Source: Gammaproteobacteria bacterium
Lineage (GTDB): Bacteria > Pseudomonadota > Gammaproteobacteria > JAABTG01
DNA: 64,000 nt
Reading direction: 5' to 3'
Assembly: GCA_034522055.1 (NCBI GenBank)
Contig: JAXHLS010000002.1
Location: forward strand, 1,612,001 to 1,676,000
Positions within the stretch are counted from its first letter, which is position 1. Each line of letters opens with the position of its first letter. Position numbers and translations under genes: made by a program. Shown piece by piece: positions 35,510 to 44,484 of this stretch. Under the pieces are notes generated by a model, which saw only the letters and a list, made by a program, of their open reading frames with translations, was not told where the DNA came from and did not search any database.

Positions 35510-35585
35510 AACCGCGAAACACGCGAAATGAACGAAAGGGTCCTGGCCGCCATATGAGGCGATGGTAAGGGCCTGGAGGAACCCG
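35510..35585 (+). repeat. 76-bp direct repeat, copy B
   Basis: The two copies start 121 bp apart. The 45 bp between them contains a small hairpin (GAAACGG/CCGTTTC). An inverted member of the shorter GAAAGACGCGAAA family follows at about 35626-35660. No gene is seen anywhere in the 557-bp gap from 35367 to 35923. Confidence 0.95.
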
Positions 35586-35625
35586 AATAGGTTGGGGGGG
35601 CCAAGCCAAGCTTCACTCTCGCCTC

Positions 35626-35660
35626 TTTATCTTTCGCGTCTTTCCCGTATTTCGTGGTTT
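35626..35660 (-). repeat. GAAAGACGCGAAA-family dispersed repeat
   Basis: The minus strand reads AAACCACGAAATACGGGAAA then GACGCGAAAG. It lies between copy B of the 76-bp repeat and the REP pair. Confidence 0.75.
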
Positions 35661-35681
35661 GCGTTTTTGCTTTCAGCCGCC

Positions 35682-35777
35682 TGTCGGGCTGAAGCCCGAC
35701 CTACATAAACACCACCACCGCAACGCCAGCATCGCCTGTTCCTCGGGCACGGCTGTAGGTCGGGATTCATCCCGACA
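35682..35777. repeat. Inverted pair of REP-like elements (REPIN-like)
   Basis: Two 24-nt palindromic units, at 35682-35705 and 35754-35777, point in opposite directions with GTAG tetranucleotides facing each other across a 48-bp spacer. The right-hand unit has the same extended flank (35733-35753) as the copies near 22212 and 61129. Paired REPs of this form are known mobile units that depend on RAYT-type transposases; no such gene is in the window. Confidence 0.8.
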
Positions 35778-35923
35778 TCCAGGCCCCGTCCCATGCACCC
35801 ACGCCGGGCTAGAACCCGCCATCGCTGATTATAGGGCCGATTTCAAACGATAGCCGGCGCCGCCTCCTTGGAGCCCTGTGGGACGTGGGGTATCCTTCGC
35901 GTTTGATTTTTCGCGGCCATCCC

Positions 35924-38488
35924 ATGGAATCTTCCTACACACCCTCCGAAATCGAGCGCTCCGCTCAGGAATACTGGCGTGAGCACCACAGCTTTCGCGC
36001 CGTTGAAGACCCCAACCGCGAGAAGTTCTACTGCCTGTCCATGTTCCCCTACCCCTCGGGGCGGCTGCACATGGGCCATGTCCGTAACTACACCATCGGC
36101 GACGTCATCGCCCGCTACCAGCGTATGCAGGGCAGGAACGTGCTCCAGCCCATGGGCTGGGACGCCTTCGGTCTGCCGGCGGAGAACGCCGCCATCCAGA
36201 ACCGCACCCCGCCGGCGCGCTGGACCCGCGACAACATCGCCTACATGAAGGAACAGCTGGCGCGCCTCGGCTTCGGCTACGACTGGGACCGCGAGCTGGC
36301 CACCTGCGACCCCGGTTACTACCACTGGGAGCAGTGGCTGTTCACCCGCATGATGGCCAAGGGGCTGGCCTACCGTAAGGGCGCCACCGTCAACTGGGAC
36401 CCCGTGGACCAGACGGTGCTGGCCAACGAGCAGGTCATCGACGGCCGCGGCTGGCGCTCCGGGGCCTTGGTGGAGAAGCGGGACATCGAGCAGTGGTTCG
36501 TGCGCATCACCGATTATGCCGAGGAACTCATCGACGGTCTGGACCGGCTCCCCGGCTGGCCCGACCAGGTGCGCACCATGCAGCGCAACTGGATCGGGCG
36601 CTCCGAGGGCGTGGAGATGGACTTCCAGGTGGCCGGCCGCGACGAGGTCATCACCGTCTACACCACCCGTCCCGATACCGTGATGGGGGTCACCTACGTG
36701 GCGCTGGCCGCCGAGCATCCCCTGGCCCTGGCGGCAGGGCGGCAAGACCCCGCGGTCCAGGCCTTCATCGATGAGTGCCGCCAGGGCGGCGTGTCGGAGG
36801 CCGAACTCGAGACCATGGACAAGAAGGGCATGGCCCTCGGCATGGGGGTGCGCCATCCCATCAGCGACGCACCGGTGCCCGTCTACGTGGCCAACTTCGT
36901 GCTCATGGGCTATGGCACCGGCGCCGTCATGGCGGTGCCCGCCCACGACCAGCGGGACTGGGAGTTCGCCGACAGGTACGGGATCCCCAAGCGGCAAGTG
37001 GTATTTCCCGCCGGCGACGCCGTGGCGGATATCGCCGCGGGCGCCTTCGAGGACAAGGGGGTGCTCAAGGATTCCGCGCCCTTCGACGGCCTCACCTCGG
37101 AGCAGGCCTTCGACGCCATCGCCGATCACCTGGCCGAGACGGGGCGCGGGCGGCGCCAGGTCAACTACCGACTGCGGGACTGGGGGGTCTCCCGCCAGCG
37201 TTACTGGGGCTGCCCCATCCCCGTGATACGCGACGCTTCCGGCCACTACGAGCCGGTGCCGCAGGACGAGTTGCCGGTAGCCCTGCCCGAGGAGGTGGTG
37301 GTGGACGGCAGCGGCTCGCCCCTGGCCCGTATGCCCGACTTCTACGACCTCGGCGACGGCCGCCGCCGCGAGACCGACACCTTCGACACCTTCTTCGAGT
37401 CCTCCTGGTACTACGCCCGCTTCTGCAGCCCCGACGCGGATGATGCCATGGTGGACGAGCGCGCCCGCTACTGGCTGCCGGTGGACCAGTACGTGGGCGG
37501 CATCGAGCATGCCGTGCTGCACCTGCTCTATGCCCGTTTCTTCAACAAGGTGATGCGGGACGAGGGCTTGGTGGACAGCGACGAGCCCTTCACCCGCCTG
37601 CTCACCCAGGGCATGGTGGTGGCCGAGACCTACTACCGGGAGCGTGCGGACGGCAACCGCGAGTGGTTCAATCCCGCCGACGTGGAGGTGGAACGGGACG
37701 ACAAGGGCCGGGTGACCCGCGCCGTGCTGGCCAGCGACGGCCGGCCGGTGGTGGCCGGGCCGGTGGAGAAGATGTCCAAGTCCAAGAACAACGGCGTCGA
37801 TCCCCAGGCCCTCATCGACCGCTACGGTGCCGACACCGTGCGCCTCTACACCATGTTCACGGCCCCGCCCGACCAGTCCCTGGAGTGGTCCGACGAGGGT
37901 GTGGAGGGGGCCTTCCGCTTCATACGCCGGCTGTGGACGATGGCCATGGAACGCACTCCCACGGCCGCAGCCGAGCCCGCCGCTGCCGACTTCGGCCCGG
38001 CCCAGCGGGAACTGCGCCGGGAGATCCATGGCGCCCTCGGCCAGGCCCTGTTCGACTACGAGCGCCATCAGTTCAATACCGTCGTATCGGCGGCCATGAA
38101 GATGGTGAACACCCTCAATCGCGCCGGCGACAGCGCCGCCGACGCCGCCGTGCTGCGTGAGGGCATGGGCCTGGTGCTGCGTCTCCTCGGCCCCATCGCC
38201 CCCCACATCACCCACCACCTGTGGCGCGCGCTAGGCTACGGCGGCGACATCCTCGCCGCCCCCTGGCCACGGGTGGACGAGGCGGCCCTGGCCCGGGACA
38301 GCATCGAATATGTGGTGCAGGTGAACGGCAAGGTACGGGCCAAGGTGACCGTGGCGGCGGATGCCGCGCGGGACGCGGTGGAGGCCACCGCCATGGCCGA
38401 TGACAATGTCCGGCGCCACACCACCGGCAAGACGGTGCGCAAGATCATCGTGGTGCCCGGCAAGCTGGTGAACATCGTGGCCACCTGA
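35924..38488 (+). CDS. leuS: Leucyl-tRNA synthetase
   Basis: This class I aminoacyl-tRNA synthetase has 854 residues. The HIGH-type motif is [13 protein letters not shown], the CP1 editing domain spans roughly 220-420 (with TTRPDTVMG), and KMSKS is present as [14 protein letters not shown]. The C-terminal anticodon-binding region ends [17 protein letters not shown]. The ATG beginning [15 protein letters not shown] was selected. It starts the usual leuS-lptE-holA block; its stop touches a possible upstream start of lptE. Confidence 0.97.
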   Translation: MESSYTPSEIERSAQEYWREHHSFRAVEDPNREKFYCLSMFPYPSGRLHMGHVRNYTIGDVIARYQRMQGRNVLQPMGWDAFGLPAENAAIQNRTPPARWTRDNIAYMKEQLARLGFGYDWDRELATCDPGYYHWEQWLFTRMMAKGLAYRKGATVNWDPVDQTVLANEQVIDGRGWRSGALVEKRDIEQWFVRITDYAEELIDGLDRLPGWPDQVRTMQRNWIGRSEGVEMDFQVAGRDEVITVYTTRPDTVMGVTYVALAAEHPLALAAGRQDPAVQAFIDECRQGGVSEAELETMDKKGMALGMGVRHPISDAPVPVYVANFVLMGYGTGAVMAVPAHDQRDWEFADRYGIPKRQVVFPAGDAVADIAAGAFEDKGVLKDSAPFDGLTSEQAFDAIADHLAETGRGRRQVNYRLRDWGVSRQRYWGCPIPVIRDASGHYEPVPQDELPVALPEEVVVDGSGSPLARMPDFYDLGDGRRRETDTFDTFFESSWYYARFCSPDADDAMVDERARYWLPVDQYVGGIEHAVLHLLYARFFNKVMRDEGLVDSDEPFTRLLTQGMVVAETYYRERADGNREWFNPADVEVERDDKGRVTRAVLASDGRPVVAGPVEKMSKSKNNGVDPQALIDRYGADTVRLYTMFTAPPDQSLEWSDEGVEGAFRFIRRLWTMAMERTPTAAAEPAAADFGPAQRELRREIHGALGQALFDYERHQFNTVVSAAMKMVNTLNRAGDSAADAAVLREGMGLVLRLLGPIAPHITHHLWRALGYGGDILAAPWPRVDEAALARDSIEYVVQVNGKVRAKVTVAADAARDAVEATAMADDNVRRHTTGKTVRKIIVVPGKLVNIVAT

Positions 38489-38514
38489 TGGCCGCCCCTG
38501 GAGGTATACCACCC

Positions 38515-39003
38515 ATGCATGTCCCACACCTCGTGGTGCTCTCCCTGCTGCTGGCCCTGGCGAGCTGCGGCTTCCAACTGCGCGGCGACTACGATCTTCC
38601 CCCCCTGCTGGAGCGGGTGGTACTCACCGGCCCCCAGTTCCTCCGTGACGAACTGATGGTGGGCCTGCGGGCCAGCGACGTGGAGGTGGTGGACTCCCGG
38701 GACGACGCCACCGCCATCGTGACCCTGGACCGGGAGCGCTTCAGCGAGCGGGTGCTGTCGGTGGACCCCAACACCGGCAGGTCTCGGGAGTTCGAGGTAG
38801 CCTATGCCATCAATTTCAAGGTCGACGCCGCCGACGGCAGCGCCATCGCCCCCAACCAGACCATCGTCCTGCAACGGGACTACGTGTTCGACGAGGACGC
38901 CATCATCGGCAAGAGCCGGGAGCGCGGCGTATTGCGGGAGGAGATGCGCCGGGATGCCGCCCAGCAGATCCTGCTGCGCCTCCAGGGCCTGGACCGCGAC
39001 TGA
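38515..39003 (+). CDS. lptE: LPS-assembly lipoprotein LptE
   Basis: This outer-membrane lipoprotein plugs LptD during lipopolysaccharide insertion. The product is 162 residues with signal MHVPHLVVLSLLLALASC (lipobox LASC) followed by the family's typical CGFQLRG. The position between leuS and holA is the conserved gammaproteobacterial arrangement. The ATG starting the signal peptide was chosen over one nine codons upstream that overlaps the leuS stop. Confidence 0.9.
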   Translation: MHVPHLVVLSLLLALASCGFQLRGDYDLPPLLERVVLTGPQFLRDELMVGLRASDVEVVDSRDDATAIVTLDRERFSERVLSVDPNTGRSREFEVAYAINFKVDAADGSAIAPNQTIVLQRDYVFDEDAIIGKSRERGVLREEMRRDAAQQILLRLQGLDRD

Positions 39004-39012
39004 GGACGGCCG

Positions 39013-40050
39013 GTGCGCCTCCACCCGCCACAGATCGAAGGCCATCTGCGCCGCGGGCTGGCGCCGGCCTACCTGCTGTGTGGCGATGAGCCCCTGCAGC
39101 TCACGGAGGCCTTCGACGCCATCACCACCGCGGCTCGGGAAACGGGGTTCCAGGAACGGGTGGTGCTGGATGCCGACAGCCGCTTCGACTGGGGTGTCCT
39201 GACGGCGGAGCTGGGCAGCCTGTCCCTGTTCGCCACCCGCCGCGTCATCGACCTGCGCCTGCCCGGGGGCAAGCCCGGGCGCGAGGGGGGCGCGGTACTG
39301 CGGGAGGTCCTGGAAACATTGAGCCCCGACACCCTGCTGCTGGTGAATACCGGCAAACTGGACGGCGGCGCCTACAAGAGCGCCTGGTTCAAGGGACTGG
39401 AACAGAAGGGGGTGGTGGTCCAGAGCCAGGCCATCGACATCGCCCAGTTGCCGCGCTGGATCGCGCGCCGCGCCGCGGCCCGGGGCATGACCCTGGACGA
39501 TGAAGCCGCGGCCATCATCGCCGAACGTACCGAAGGCAACCTGCTGGCCTGCGACCAGGAGTTGGAAAAGCTGCTGCTGGTGGAAGGCCCCGGCACCCTC
39601 GACCCCAGGCAGGTGCTGGCGGCGGTGAGTGACAGCGCGCGTCACGACTTCTACCAGTTGGCGGACGAGGCCCTGGCGGGCAACGCCGGGCGCATCGCCC
39701 GCATCGTGCCCCATCTGGAAGGGGAGGGCACGCCCCTGCCCCTGGTGTTGTGGGCCCTGGGCCAGGACATCCGCGGCCTGTGCACCCTGGCCCACGGCGG
39801 CGGCGCCACCCAGCGCCCCCCCCCCGGGCTGGTCGGCGGAGCCTTCCAGTGGAAGCGACGCCGGGCCCTGTTCGAGGCCGCCCTGGCCCGCCACCCCATG
39901 GCCCGGCTGTTGGATCTGCTGGCCCAGTTCGCCCTCCTGGACCGCGCCGCCAAGGGCCGCGGCGCCGGCGTGACACCCTGGGTGGCCCTGGAGCGTTACT
40001 GCCTGGCCCTGGCCGGACAACCCGGATTCCTGCCGCGGCAGGACCGGTGA
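39013..40050 (+). CDS. holA: DNA polymerase III delta subunit
   Basis: This clamp-loader subunit opens the beta clamp. The 345-residue product shows YLLCGDEPLQLTEAFDAI at the N-terminus, DTLLLVNTGKLDGGAYKSAWFKGLEQKG centrally and the delta-type collar region with FYQLADEALAGN and PLPLVLWALGQDIR. It starts with GTG, with GAGG a few bases upstream overlapping the lptE stop. Synteny supports the call. Confidence 0.93.
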   Translation: MRLHPPQIEGHLRRGLAPAYLLCGDEPLQLTEAFDAITTAARETGFQERVVLDADSRFDWGVLTAELGSLSLFATRRVIDLRLPGGKPGREGGAVLREVLETLSPDTLLLVNTGKLDGGAYKSAWFKGLEQKGVVVQSQAIDIAQLPRWIARRAAARGMTLDDEAAAIIAERTEGNLLACDQELEKLLLVEGPGTLDPRQVLAAVSDSARHDFYQLADEALAGNAGRIARIVPHLEGEGTPLPLVLWALGQDIRGLCTLAHGGGATQRPPPGLVGGAFQWKRRRALFEAALARHPMARLLDLLAQFALLDRAAKGRGAGVTPWVALERYCLALAGQPGFLPRQDR

Positions 40051-40101
40051 CCGACGGCCCCATGCCATGACAAACCGTGCGGGAGGGGAGACAATCCACC
40101 C

Positions 40102-41358
40102 ATGAACATCCAAGACTACATGGCCGGCGTCGGCACCCGCGCCCGTGCCGCCTCCCGCCACTTGGCGGCGGCCGGCAGCGCCGACAAGAACGCCGCCCTC
40201 GGCGCCATCGCCACGGCCCTGGAAGCGGACCGCGGCCCCCTCATGGACGCCAACGGCCGGGACCTCGAGGCGGGCCGGGCCAAGGGCCTCGACGCCGCCC
40301 TGCTGGACCGCCTGGAACTCACGGCGGGGCGCGTGGATGCCATGATGGAGGGCCTGCACCAGGTGGCCGCGCTGCCCGACCCCATCGGTGCCATCTTCGA
40401 CTTGAGCTACCGGCCCTCCGGGATCCAGGTGGGCCGCATGCGGGTGCCCCTGGGGGTGGTGGGGATCATCTACGAGTCGCGCCCCAATGTCACCGCCGAC
40501 GCCGCCGCCCTGTGCCTGAAATCGGGCAACGCCACGGTGCTGCGGGGAGGCTCCGAGGCCTTCCACTCCAACCAGGCCATTGCCGGGGCCATCCACCGCG
40601 GGCTCACGGCCACCGGGCTGCCGGCCGACGCGGTGCAGGTGCTCGACACCACCGACCGCGCGGCGGTGGGCGCCATGATCACCATGCCCGAGGCCATCGA
40701 CGTCATCATCCCGCGGGGCGGCAAGGGCCTCATCGAGCGCATCTCCCGGGACGCCCGGGTGCCCGTCATCAAGCACCTGGACGGCAACTGCCACGTCTAC
40801 GTGGACGGCGACGCCGACCTGGAGAAGGCCATCCAGGTGGCCTTCAACGCCAAGACCCAGCGCTACGGCACCTGCAACACCATGGAGACCCTGCTGGTGG
40901 CGGAGGACGTGGCCGAGCCGGTATTGGGGGAGCTGGGCCCCATGCTCCAGGAGATGGGGGTGGAACTGCGGGGCTGCGCCACCACCTGCCGGCTGGTGGC
41001 CGGGACGGCGGCGGCCACGGAGGAGGACTGGGACACGGAGTACCTGGCCCCCATCCTGGCCATCCGGGTGGTCAAGGACCTGGACGAGGCCATCGCCCAC
41101 ATCAACCGCCACGGCTCGGCCCACACCGATACCATCGTCACGGAGAACTACAGCCGCGCCCGCCGCTTCCTGCGGGAGGTGGATTCGAGCTCGGTGATGG
41201 TGAACGCCTCCACCCGCTTCGCCGACGGCTTCGAATACGGCCTGGGGGCCGAGATAGGCATCTCCACGGACAAGATCCACGCCCGCGGCCCCGTGGGCCT
41301 GGAAGGCCTGACATCGGTCAAGTTCATCGTCCTCGGCGACGGCCACATCCGCCAATAA
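40102..41358 (+). CDS. proA: Gamma-glutamyl phosphate reductase
   Basis: This is the second step of proline synthesis, reducing gamma-glutamyl phosphate to the semialdehyde with NADPH. The 418 residues are the normal length. [27 protein letters not shown] is a hallmark segment and the catalytic Cys lies in [21 protein letters not shown] precedes the ATG. A 7-bp tandem repeat lies directly after its stop. Confidence 0.97.
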   Translation: MNIQDYMAGVGTRARAASRHLAAAGSADKNAALGAIATALEADRGPLMDANGRDLEAGRAKGLDAALLDRLELTAGRVDAMMEGLHQVAALPDPIGAIFDLSYRPSGIQVGRMRVPLGVVGIIYESRPNVTADAAALCLKSGNATVLRGGSEAFHSNQAIAGAIHRGLTATGLPADAVQVLDTTDRAAVGAMITMPEAIDVIIPRGGKGLIERISRDARVPVIKHLDGNCHVYVDGDADLEKAIQVAFNAKTQRYGTCNTMETLLVAEDVAEPVLGELGPMLQEMGVELRGCATTCRLVAGTAAATEEDWDTEYLAPILAIRVVKDLDEAIAHINRHGSAHTDTIVTENYSRARRFLREVDSSSVMVNASTRFADGFEYGLGAEIGISTDKIHARGPVGLEGLTSVKFIVLGDGHIRQ

Positions 41359-41377
41359 TGACTATCCGAACTATCCA

Positions 41378-41409
41378 CCATTCACCATTCACCATTCACC
41401 ATTCACCAT
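41378..41409. repeat. Heptanucleotide tandem repeat, about 4.6 copies
   Basis: CCATTCA is repeated four times plus CCAT. It is the reverse complement of the unit at 17281-17389, allowing for phase. It occupies the proA-nadD gap about 20 bases before the nadD start codon. Confidence 0.95.
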
Positions 41410-41429
41410 GATTCTCGCCTGACCCCCTG

Positions 41430-42062
41430 ATGCTCGGCATCCTCGGCGGCACCTTCGATCCCATCCACTACGGGCACCTGCGCCTGGCCCTGGAATTCGC
41501 CGACGGGCTGGGCCTCGAGGAGGTGCTGCTGGTGCCCGCCGGCACGCCGCCCCATCGCGATGCCCCGGTAGCCCACGCCGAGGAGCGGGCGACCATGGCG
41601 GCAGCGGCCGTGGCCGGCGAGCCGCGGCTGCGGGTGGACCGGCGGGAATTGGAGCGCCCCGGCCCCTCCTATGCGGTGGATACCCTGGAGGCCCTGCGCC
41701 GGGACCATCCCCACACGCCCCTGTGCTTCCTCATGGGCATGGATGCCTTCCAGGGCCTTCACCACTGGCACCGCTGGCGGCAGATCCCGGAACTCGCCCA
41801 CATCGGCATCGCCGGGCGACCCGGCAGCGCACCGCCCCAAGGCCCCCCGGGGGAACTCCTGCAACGACACCAGGTTGACAGGCCGTCGCAATTGAATGAG
41901 ACACTAGCCGGCAGGATCCTCATACTCCAGGTGCCCATGCTCGACATCTCCGCCTCCCGCATTCGCCGCCTCGTCGCCACCGGCCGCAGCCCGCGCTATC
42001 TCCTGCCGGACCCGGCCCTGCAGATCATCCGTCGCCAGGGACTCTATGAGCACGAGTCCTGA
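41430..42062 (+). CDS. nadD: Nicotinate-nucleotide adenylyltransferase
   Basis: This enzyme joins ATP and nicotinate mononucleotide in NAD synthesis. The 210-residue protein has GGTFDPIHYGHL (nucleotidyltransferase HxGH motif), FLMGMDAFQGLHHWHRW and DISASRIRR (the ISSTxIR-type motif). It is followed by rsfS and rlmH in the conserved order. The ribosome site is poor and the tandem repeat lies where upstream control elements would be. Its 3' end overlaps rsfS by 17 bases. Confidence 0.95.
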   Translation: MLGILGGTFDPIHYGHLRLALEFADGLGLEEVLLVPAGTPPHRDAPVAHAEERATMAAAAVAGEPRLRVDRRELERPGPSYAVDTLEALRRDHPHTPLCFLMGMDAFQGLHHWHRWRQIPELAHIGIAGRPGSAPPQGPPGELLQRHQVDRPSQLNETLAGRILILQVPMLDISASRIRRLVATGRSPRYLLPDPALQIIRRQGLYEHES

Positions 42063-42405
42063 GGCCGTCCGCGACCTGGTGGTGGAGGCCCTGGAAGACG
42101 TCAAGGGCTTCGATATCAAGACCCTCGACGTGCGCGGCATGACCGCCATGACCGATTGGCTGGTGCTGGCCAGCGGCGGCTCCAACCGCCAGGTCTCCGC
42201 CCTCGCCCGCAAGGTCCATGACGTGGCCAAGGCCAGGGGCTTGGACATGCTCGGCATGGAGGGGGAGAAGGAAGGGGAGTGGGTGCTCATCGACCTCAAC
42301 GATGTGGTGGTCCACGTCATGCAGCCGCGCATCCGCGATTTCTACCAGCTGGAGAAGCTCTGGTCCGAGAGCGCCGCGGGCCAGCGTACCGCCAGCTCTT
42401 CATGA
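42046..42405 (+). CDS. rsfS: Ribosome silencing factor RsfS
   Basis: The protein binds the large ribosomal subunit and blocks subunit joining during starvation. It has 119 residues with the family signatures DVRGMTAMTDWLVLASGGSNRQV and GEWVLIDLNDVVVHVM. The start lies inside nadD, and the stop overlaps the rlmH start (ATGA). Confidence 0.95.
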   Translation: MSTSPEAVRDLVVEALEDVKGFDIKTLDVRGMTAMTDWLVLASGGSNRQVSALARKVHDVAKARGLDMLGMEGEKEGEWVLIDLNDVVVHVMQPRIRDFYQLEKLWSESAAGQRTASSS

Positions 42406-42869
42406 AGGTGGTGGTGGCGGCGGTGGGCCGCGGCATGCCGGACTGGATCGCCACGGGCTACCATGAATACGCCCGCCGCCTGAGCGGCGGCTGCCACCTC
42501 GAACTGCGGGAGATCAAGGCCCCCCAGCGCCGCGGCGGCGACCTCGACAAGCTCAGGGGGCGGGAAGGGGACCTGCTCCTCGAGGCGGTGGCCGACACCG
42601 ACCTGCGCATCGCCCTGGACGAAGGGGGCCACTCCTGGTCCACCCGCCAATTGGCCGCTCACCTCGGACGCTGGCTGGAGGAGGGCACGGACGTGGGCCT
42701 CATGGTGGGCGGGGCCGACGGCCTGGCCCCCCGCGTCAAGGAGCAGGCGCACCGGCTGTGGTCCCTGTCGCCCCTGACCCTGCCCCATATGCTGGTACGG
42801 GTGGTAGTGGCCGAGCAGATCTACCGCGCCTGGTCGGTCATCAGCGGCCATCCCTATCACCGCGACTGA
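42402..42869 (+). CDS. rlmH: 23S rRNA pseudouridine-1915 N3-methyltransferase
   Basis: This SPOUT-family methyltransferase acts on the 70S ribosome. The 155-residue protein has the trefoil-knot SAM site [12 protein letters not shown] and the C-terminal [31 protein letters not shown], near identical to the family consensus. It is translationally coupled to rsfS. Confidence 0.97.
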   Translation: MKVVVAAVGRGMPDWIATGYHEYARRLSGGCHLELREIKAPQRRGGDLDKLRGREGDLLLEAVADTDLRIALDEGGHSWSTRQLAAHLGRWLEEGTDVGLMVGGADGLAPRVKEQAHRLWSLSPLTLPHMLVRVVVAEQIYRAWSVISGHPYHRD

Positions 42870-42880
42870 CCGACCCTGCC

Positions 42881-43489
42881 ATGAACGACTCGCCGCTCCC
42901 GGAACCCGTTATCCACCTCGCCTCCCAGTCGCCGCGCCGCCAGGCCCTGCTGGCGCAGATCGGCGTGCCCTTTCACCATCTGCCGGTGGAGGTGGACGAG
43001 CGACTCGGGCCCGATGAGGGGCCGCGGGATTACGTGGCCCGGCTGGCTCTCGCCAAGGCCCGCGCCGGTTGGGTCTTACCGGAGCGCCACGGGGATCTGC
43101 CGGTGCTGGGGTCCGACACCACGGTGGTGCTGGAGGGCGCCATTCTCGGCAAGCCCAGCGATGGGGCCGCAGCGCACCGCATGCTGGCGGCCCTCGGCGG
43201 CCGCAGCCACCAGGTGATGTGCGCCGTGGCCCTGGTGCAGGGGTCGCGGGAGGCCGTCCGGGTGAACGTCAGCGAGGTCCGTTTCCGCACCCTGGCGGCG
43301 GTGGAGATCGCCGCCTACGTGGCCACCGGGGAACCCATGGACAAGGCCGGGGCCTACGGCATCCAGGGCCTGGCGGGGGCCTTCGTCAAGGAGCTGCGCG
43401 GCAGCTACTCGGGGGTCATGGGCCTACCCCTGGAGGACACCACGATGCTGTTGCGCGCCTTCGGGATCCCGTGGTTGGGGCTCCCCTGA
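42881..43489 (+). CDS. Maf-family nucleotide pyrophosphatase
   Basis: The 202-residue house-cleaning pyrophosphatase hydrolyses dTTP/UTP or modified nucleotides. The motif [12 protein letters not shown] is the phosphate-binding signature, with [10 protein letters not shown] and [13 protein letters not shown] further on, and [28 protein letters not shown] near the end. The YhdE-type subgroup seems likely from the last motif. It is 11 bases past rlmH in the same operon. Confidence 0.92.
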   Translation: MNDSPLPEPVIHLASQSPRRQALLAQIGVPFHHLPVEVDERLGPDEGPRDYVARLALAKARAGWVLPERHGDLPVLGSDTTVVLEGAILGKPSDGAAAHRMLAALGGRSHQVMCAVALVQGSREAVRVNVSEVRFRTLAAVEIAAYVATGEPMDKAGAYGIQGLAGAFVKELRGSYSGVMGLPLEDTTMLLRAFGIPWLGLP

Positions 43490-43566
43490 GGCGGCTGCGG
43501 CCGGGCGCTGGACGCCCCCCGATGGGCGCGCTAATCTCCGATCATACACAGCACGAAGTGCCGCCC

Positions 43567-44097
43567 ATGCCAGGATTCCTCGAAGAGCTGAAGTCCCTCT
43601 ACCGGGTGCAGCTGGAACGCCACCGCAACCGCCCTTTCCTGCGTGGCGTGATGGCGGCGGCGGCCCTGGTGGCCTCCATCCACGGTCAGGTGACCCTGGG
43701 CCAGCGCATGCGCCTCGACAAGGTGCTGGAGACTCTCAACGAACTCAAGGTCTTCGATCCCCACGAGGGCGTGGATCTGTTCGACGAGTATGTACAGGCC
43801 ATCCTGGAGGACCCACCCAAGGGCCAGACCCGGGCCCTGCGGGACGTCAAAGAGGTGGCGGCCGAGGATGGGGAGAAGGCCGAGCTGTTGATACGCATCT
43901 GCCTCGCCATCAGCGAGGCCGATGGCGGCATCGACCTGGCCGAGCAGATCGAGATCGTCACCCTGTGCAGCATCCTCGGGGTGGATCCCAGCAACCACGC
44001 GCTCTACACCGACGATCCCGCCGGCGGCGTCATCGCCCGCATCAACCGGGAGGCGGCTGCAGCGGCGGACGTCGCCAACGGGCACGCATCCAGTTGA
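43567..44097 (+). CDS. TerB-like protein
   Basis: The 176-residue cytoplasmic helical protein has the acidic patches of the TerB (tellurite-resistance) fold: LNELKVFDPHEGVDLFDEYVQ, AEDGEKAELLIRICLAISEADGGID and an EQIEIVTLCSILGVD repeat-like helix. TerB domains bind metals or partner proteins, but single TerB genes rarely confer tellurite resistance alone. Its 3' end overlaps the convergent membrane-protein gene by 56 bases, an unusually large overlap. Confidence 0.78.
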   Translation: MPGFLEELKSLYRVQLERHRNRPFLRGVMAAAALVASIHGQVTLGQRMRLDKVLETLNELKVFDPHEGVDLFDEYVQAILEDPPKGQTRALRDVKEVAAEDGEKAELLIRICLAISEADGGIDLAEQIEIVTLCSILGVDPSNHALYTDDPAGGVIARINREAAAAADVANGHASS

Positions 44098-44476
44098 GGG
44101 CCCGCAGCACCCTGGGATTTCTCACCAGGCGCTTCTCCAGACGGTACTTGCCGGGAAAGTTCATGAGCATGAGCCCGACGAGGATGGTCAGCAGGCCCTG
44201 GCCGGGCAGCACCAGCATGGCGAGGCCGGCGACCACCAGCACGGCCCCGAGGGTGTTCTTCGCCACCACTACCAGGGCGTGAACCGCCGGATGACGGTCG
44301 CCGCGAGAGTCGTGCAGGCGATGGTCGTAGACGAAATAGTCCGCCCGCAGGCGAGCCACCAGCCACGGCAGGGCGAGCAGGCTGCCGAAGAAGGTCACGA
44401 TGGACAGACCCACCAGGGACCCGGTGGCCCACGGGTGGCCTTCCAACCAGTCCAGTAGCGCGACGATGACTTCCAT
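44042..44476 (-). CDS. PGPGW-type small membrane protein
   Basis: The 144-residue protein has two hydrophobic stretches (about 19-42 and 75-108) and the loop LVLPGQGLLTILVGLMLMNFPGK, which resembles transmembrane PGPGW-family proteins. A basic C-terminus follows. The function is unknown. It is the last gene of the overlapping envelope operon (8 bases after the glycosyltransferase stop), so it is probably part of that system. The ATG chosen begins MEVIVALLDWLEG. Confidence 0.7.
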   Translation of the reverse strand: MEVIVALLDWLEGHPWATGSLVGLSIVTFFGSLLALPWLVARLRADYFVYDHRLHDSRGDRHPAVHALVVVAKNTLGAVLVVAGLAMLVLPGQGLLTILVGLMLMNFPGKYRLEKRLVRNPRVLRALNWMRARWRRPPLQPPPG

Positions 44477-44484
44477 GGCCCGCT

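Noticed and set aside
35389-35585. Possible two-repeat CRISPR or att-site pair
   Set aside because: Repeats of 76 bp with one 45-bp interval and no cas or integrase gene do not fit either.
38236-41355. 1039-codon antisense frame opposite lptE, holA and proA
   Set aside because: It spans three conserved genes on the other strand and has no recognisable domain.
43567-44097. Tellurite-resistance operon
   Set aside because: Only a single TerB-like gene is present; no terZABCDE partners.
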